Shown: positions 5,542-6,460 of the stretch, in pieces | Numbering within the stretch: position 1 is the first letter of the stretch | How the letters are laid out: each line of letters begins with the position of its first letter | The notes under the pieces: generated by a model | Told to the model about the DNA's origin: nothing | Seen by the model: only the letters and a program-made list of their open reading frames with translations | Database searches by the model: none | Assembly (NCBI GenBank): GCA_027457205.1 | Contig: DAIDTM010000117.1 | Span: 1 to 6,460, forward strand | Reading direction: 5' to 3' | Origin: Anaerolineae bacterium | GTDB lineage: Bacteria > Chloroflexota > Anaerolineae > UBA4142 | DNA: 6,460 nt | Position numbers and translations under genes: made by a program

Positions 5542-6460
5542 CACGATCCCCCGAGTTCGACAAAAGTCAGTTTGCCGTTTTGAATTTTGAACGACCGCGC
5601 GTATGGTTGCCCCGCGATCCGGACGATGTAATCGCCGACCGGCAGATCGCCGACCGCGAAATTCTCGCCGAGAACCTCATCCGAGTTGACGGGGGGCCAT
5701 TTGTCGATGCTGTACGTTTCGGTGCTGACGACGAATGCCTCCGTGGCGTCCGCGCGGTAGATGTTGACGATAGCGCCGCGCACCAATTTGCCCTGCGCGT
5801 CCGTAAAGCGTCCTGCCAGCGAGCCGTACCCCGGCAGCGGCGTCATCCACAGAATCGGATTGCGTGTGTGGTAGTAATCGTCCACCCCCAGCCGAATCTC
5901 AAAATGAACGTGCGGTCCTACCGCGACGCCGCTATCGCCAATCTCGCCGATCAACATTCCTTTTTTCACCGCATCGCCCTGGGAAACATCGATCTTGCTC
6001 ATGTGACCGTAGAGCGCAAAGACCGGCTGTCCCTGATATTCCTGCGCTAGTTCGATGACGACCAGGTTCCCATAAAAGCCATCGGGCAGCGTGGGATCGT
6101 CCACGCCGCAATAGCTCTTGCCGTCGTTGCCGCAGATCGGCTCCTTGTCGTTGCCCGCGACCACGACCGTGCCATCGGCGACGGCGTAGAGCGGCGTGCC
6201 GATGGGATTCTGGTCAAAATCTTCGCCGTGATGAACATCGTACTGACCAAACTCGGTGGTGCCGTAGAGGTATACCGGATCCGGAATGGTACGGTTCGCA
6301 TCCGGTCCCACCGGACGACCGACCAGGAAATGCTGAACGAACGGGCGCGGCGTTGGCGTCGCCGGCGGCGTCAGCGCGACGCTGCCGGTCGATGTGACGG
6401 TCGGAGCGTCCGTTGGCGTGGGAGGCAGGGTGGGAGTGCTCGTGCGCGTCGGCGTAGCGG
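5541..6460 (-). CDS. Secreted M23-family metallopeptidase, 5' partial
   Basis: The frame is open to the window edge, so the N-terminus and any signal peptide are missing. The visible protein starts with a Thr/Pro/Ser-rich linker (6460-6345), then the M23 (LytM/peptidase_M23) domain, which cleaves peptidoglycan cross-bridges outside the cell. Zinc and catalytic residues are all present: His (codon 6233-6231) and Asp (6221-6219) of HHGED, His (6005-6003) of YGHMS, and the two His of GPHVHFEIR (codons 5912-5910 and 5906-5904). The protein is therefore likely an active enzyme rather than a degenerate activator. Two Cys (codons near 6134 and 6110) sit in a loop inserted between core strands and could form a disulfide. 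The last 90 residues, from LAGRFTD to the end, look like a carboxypeptidase-regulatory-like beta-sandwich. An in-frame GTG at 6311 is internal, since upstream codons continue without a stop and belong to the linker. Confidence 0.9.
   Translation of the reverse strand, partial: ATPTRTSTPTLPPTPTDAPTVTSTGSVALTPPATPTPRPFVQHFLVGRPVGPDANRTIPDPVYLYGTTEFGQYDVHHGEDFDQNPIGTPLYAVADGTVVVAGNDKEPICGNDGKSYCGVDDPTLPDGFYGNLVVIELAQEYQGQPVFALYGHMSKIDVSQGDAVKKGMLIGEIGDSGVAVGPHVHFEIRLGVDDYYHTRNPILWMTPLPGYGSLAGRFTDAQGKLVRGAIVNIYRADATEAFVVSTETYSIDKWPPVNSDEVLGENFAVGDLPVGDYIVRIAGQPYARSFKIQNGKLTFVELGGS
5547..5552 (-). promoter_or_regulatory. gltX: Ribosome binding site of gltX
   Basis: GGGGGA on the minus strand ends 5 nt before the ATG at 5541. 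It can pair with the anti-Shine-Dalgarno sequence with one G-U pair and is encoded by the last Gly-Gly codons of the peptidase gene. Confidence 0.5.
6345..6460 (-). other. Thr/Pro-rich linker of the M23 peptidase
   Basis: Translating the minus strand in the peptidase frame gives a run rich in Thr, Pro, Ser and Ala up to the window edge, ending in ATPTPRPFVQ just before the catalytic domain. No stop codon occurs. It resembles the tail of the DUF4340 protein and is probably an extracellular spacer. Confidence 0.75.

Noticed and set aside
4237..5583. A 448-codon open frame on the plus strand opposite gltX
   Set aside because: It is antisense to an unmistakable gltX. Its translation is Arg/Val-rich with no recognisable motif, as expected from codon bias in GC-rich DNA.
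6309..6311. GTG at 6311 as the true start of the M23 protein
   Set aside because: The frame stays open for about 50 codons to the window edge, and the upstream residues form a typical Thr/Pro-rich linker.

Overview
All five protein genes in this window lie on the minus strand, so the biology reads from high to low coordinates. The DNA is GC-rich with compact gene junctions. Two proteins carry long Thr/Pro-rich low-complexity stretches (the tail of the DUF4340 protein and the linker before the M23 peptidase domain). Together with a GldA/GldF/GldG/DUF4340 gene set, this style suggests a member of the Chloroflexota, possibly Anaerolineae-like. That assignment is inference from protein style, not from a marker phylogeny.

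Region 1 (6460 down to 5541): the C-terminal part of a secreted M23-family metallopeptidase. Its reading frame is open to the window edge, so the N-terminus is missing. Its stop overlaps the start of gltX in a TGATG junction. Region 2 (5541-4087): a complete glutamyl-tRNA synthetase. Region 3 (4086-3923): the only sizeable intergenic gap, 164 nt. It is partly AT-rich and holds a 40-bp imperfect palindrome and a separate 9-bp hairpin, but no canonical terminator or clear promoter.

Region 4 (3922-20): a tightly coupled four-gene operon. It encodes an ABC ATPase (GldA-like), an ABC-2 permease (GldF-like), a membrane-anchored auxiliary protein (GldG-like, ABC_transp_aux family) and a membrane-anchored DUF4340 protein. 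The junctions are ATGA (4-nt overlap), TAATG (1-nt overlap) and a 2-nt gap. Each internal start has a strong Shine-Dalgarno sequence lying inside the last codons of the gene before it. Two starts therefore move downstream of the longest possible reading frames: GldG to ATG at 2268 and DUF4340 to GTG at 700.

The ATPase and permease should form the energised membrane core. GldG and DUF4340 should place large domains on the outer face of the membrane. Outside the Bacteroidota this gene set has no settled function, and it is the most interesting system here. The rest is ordinary housekeeping sequence.
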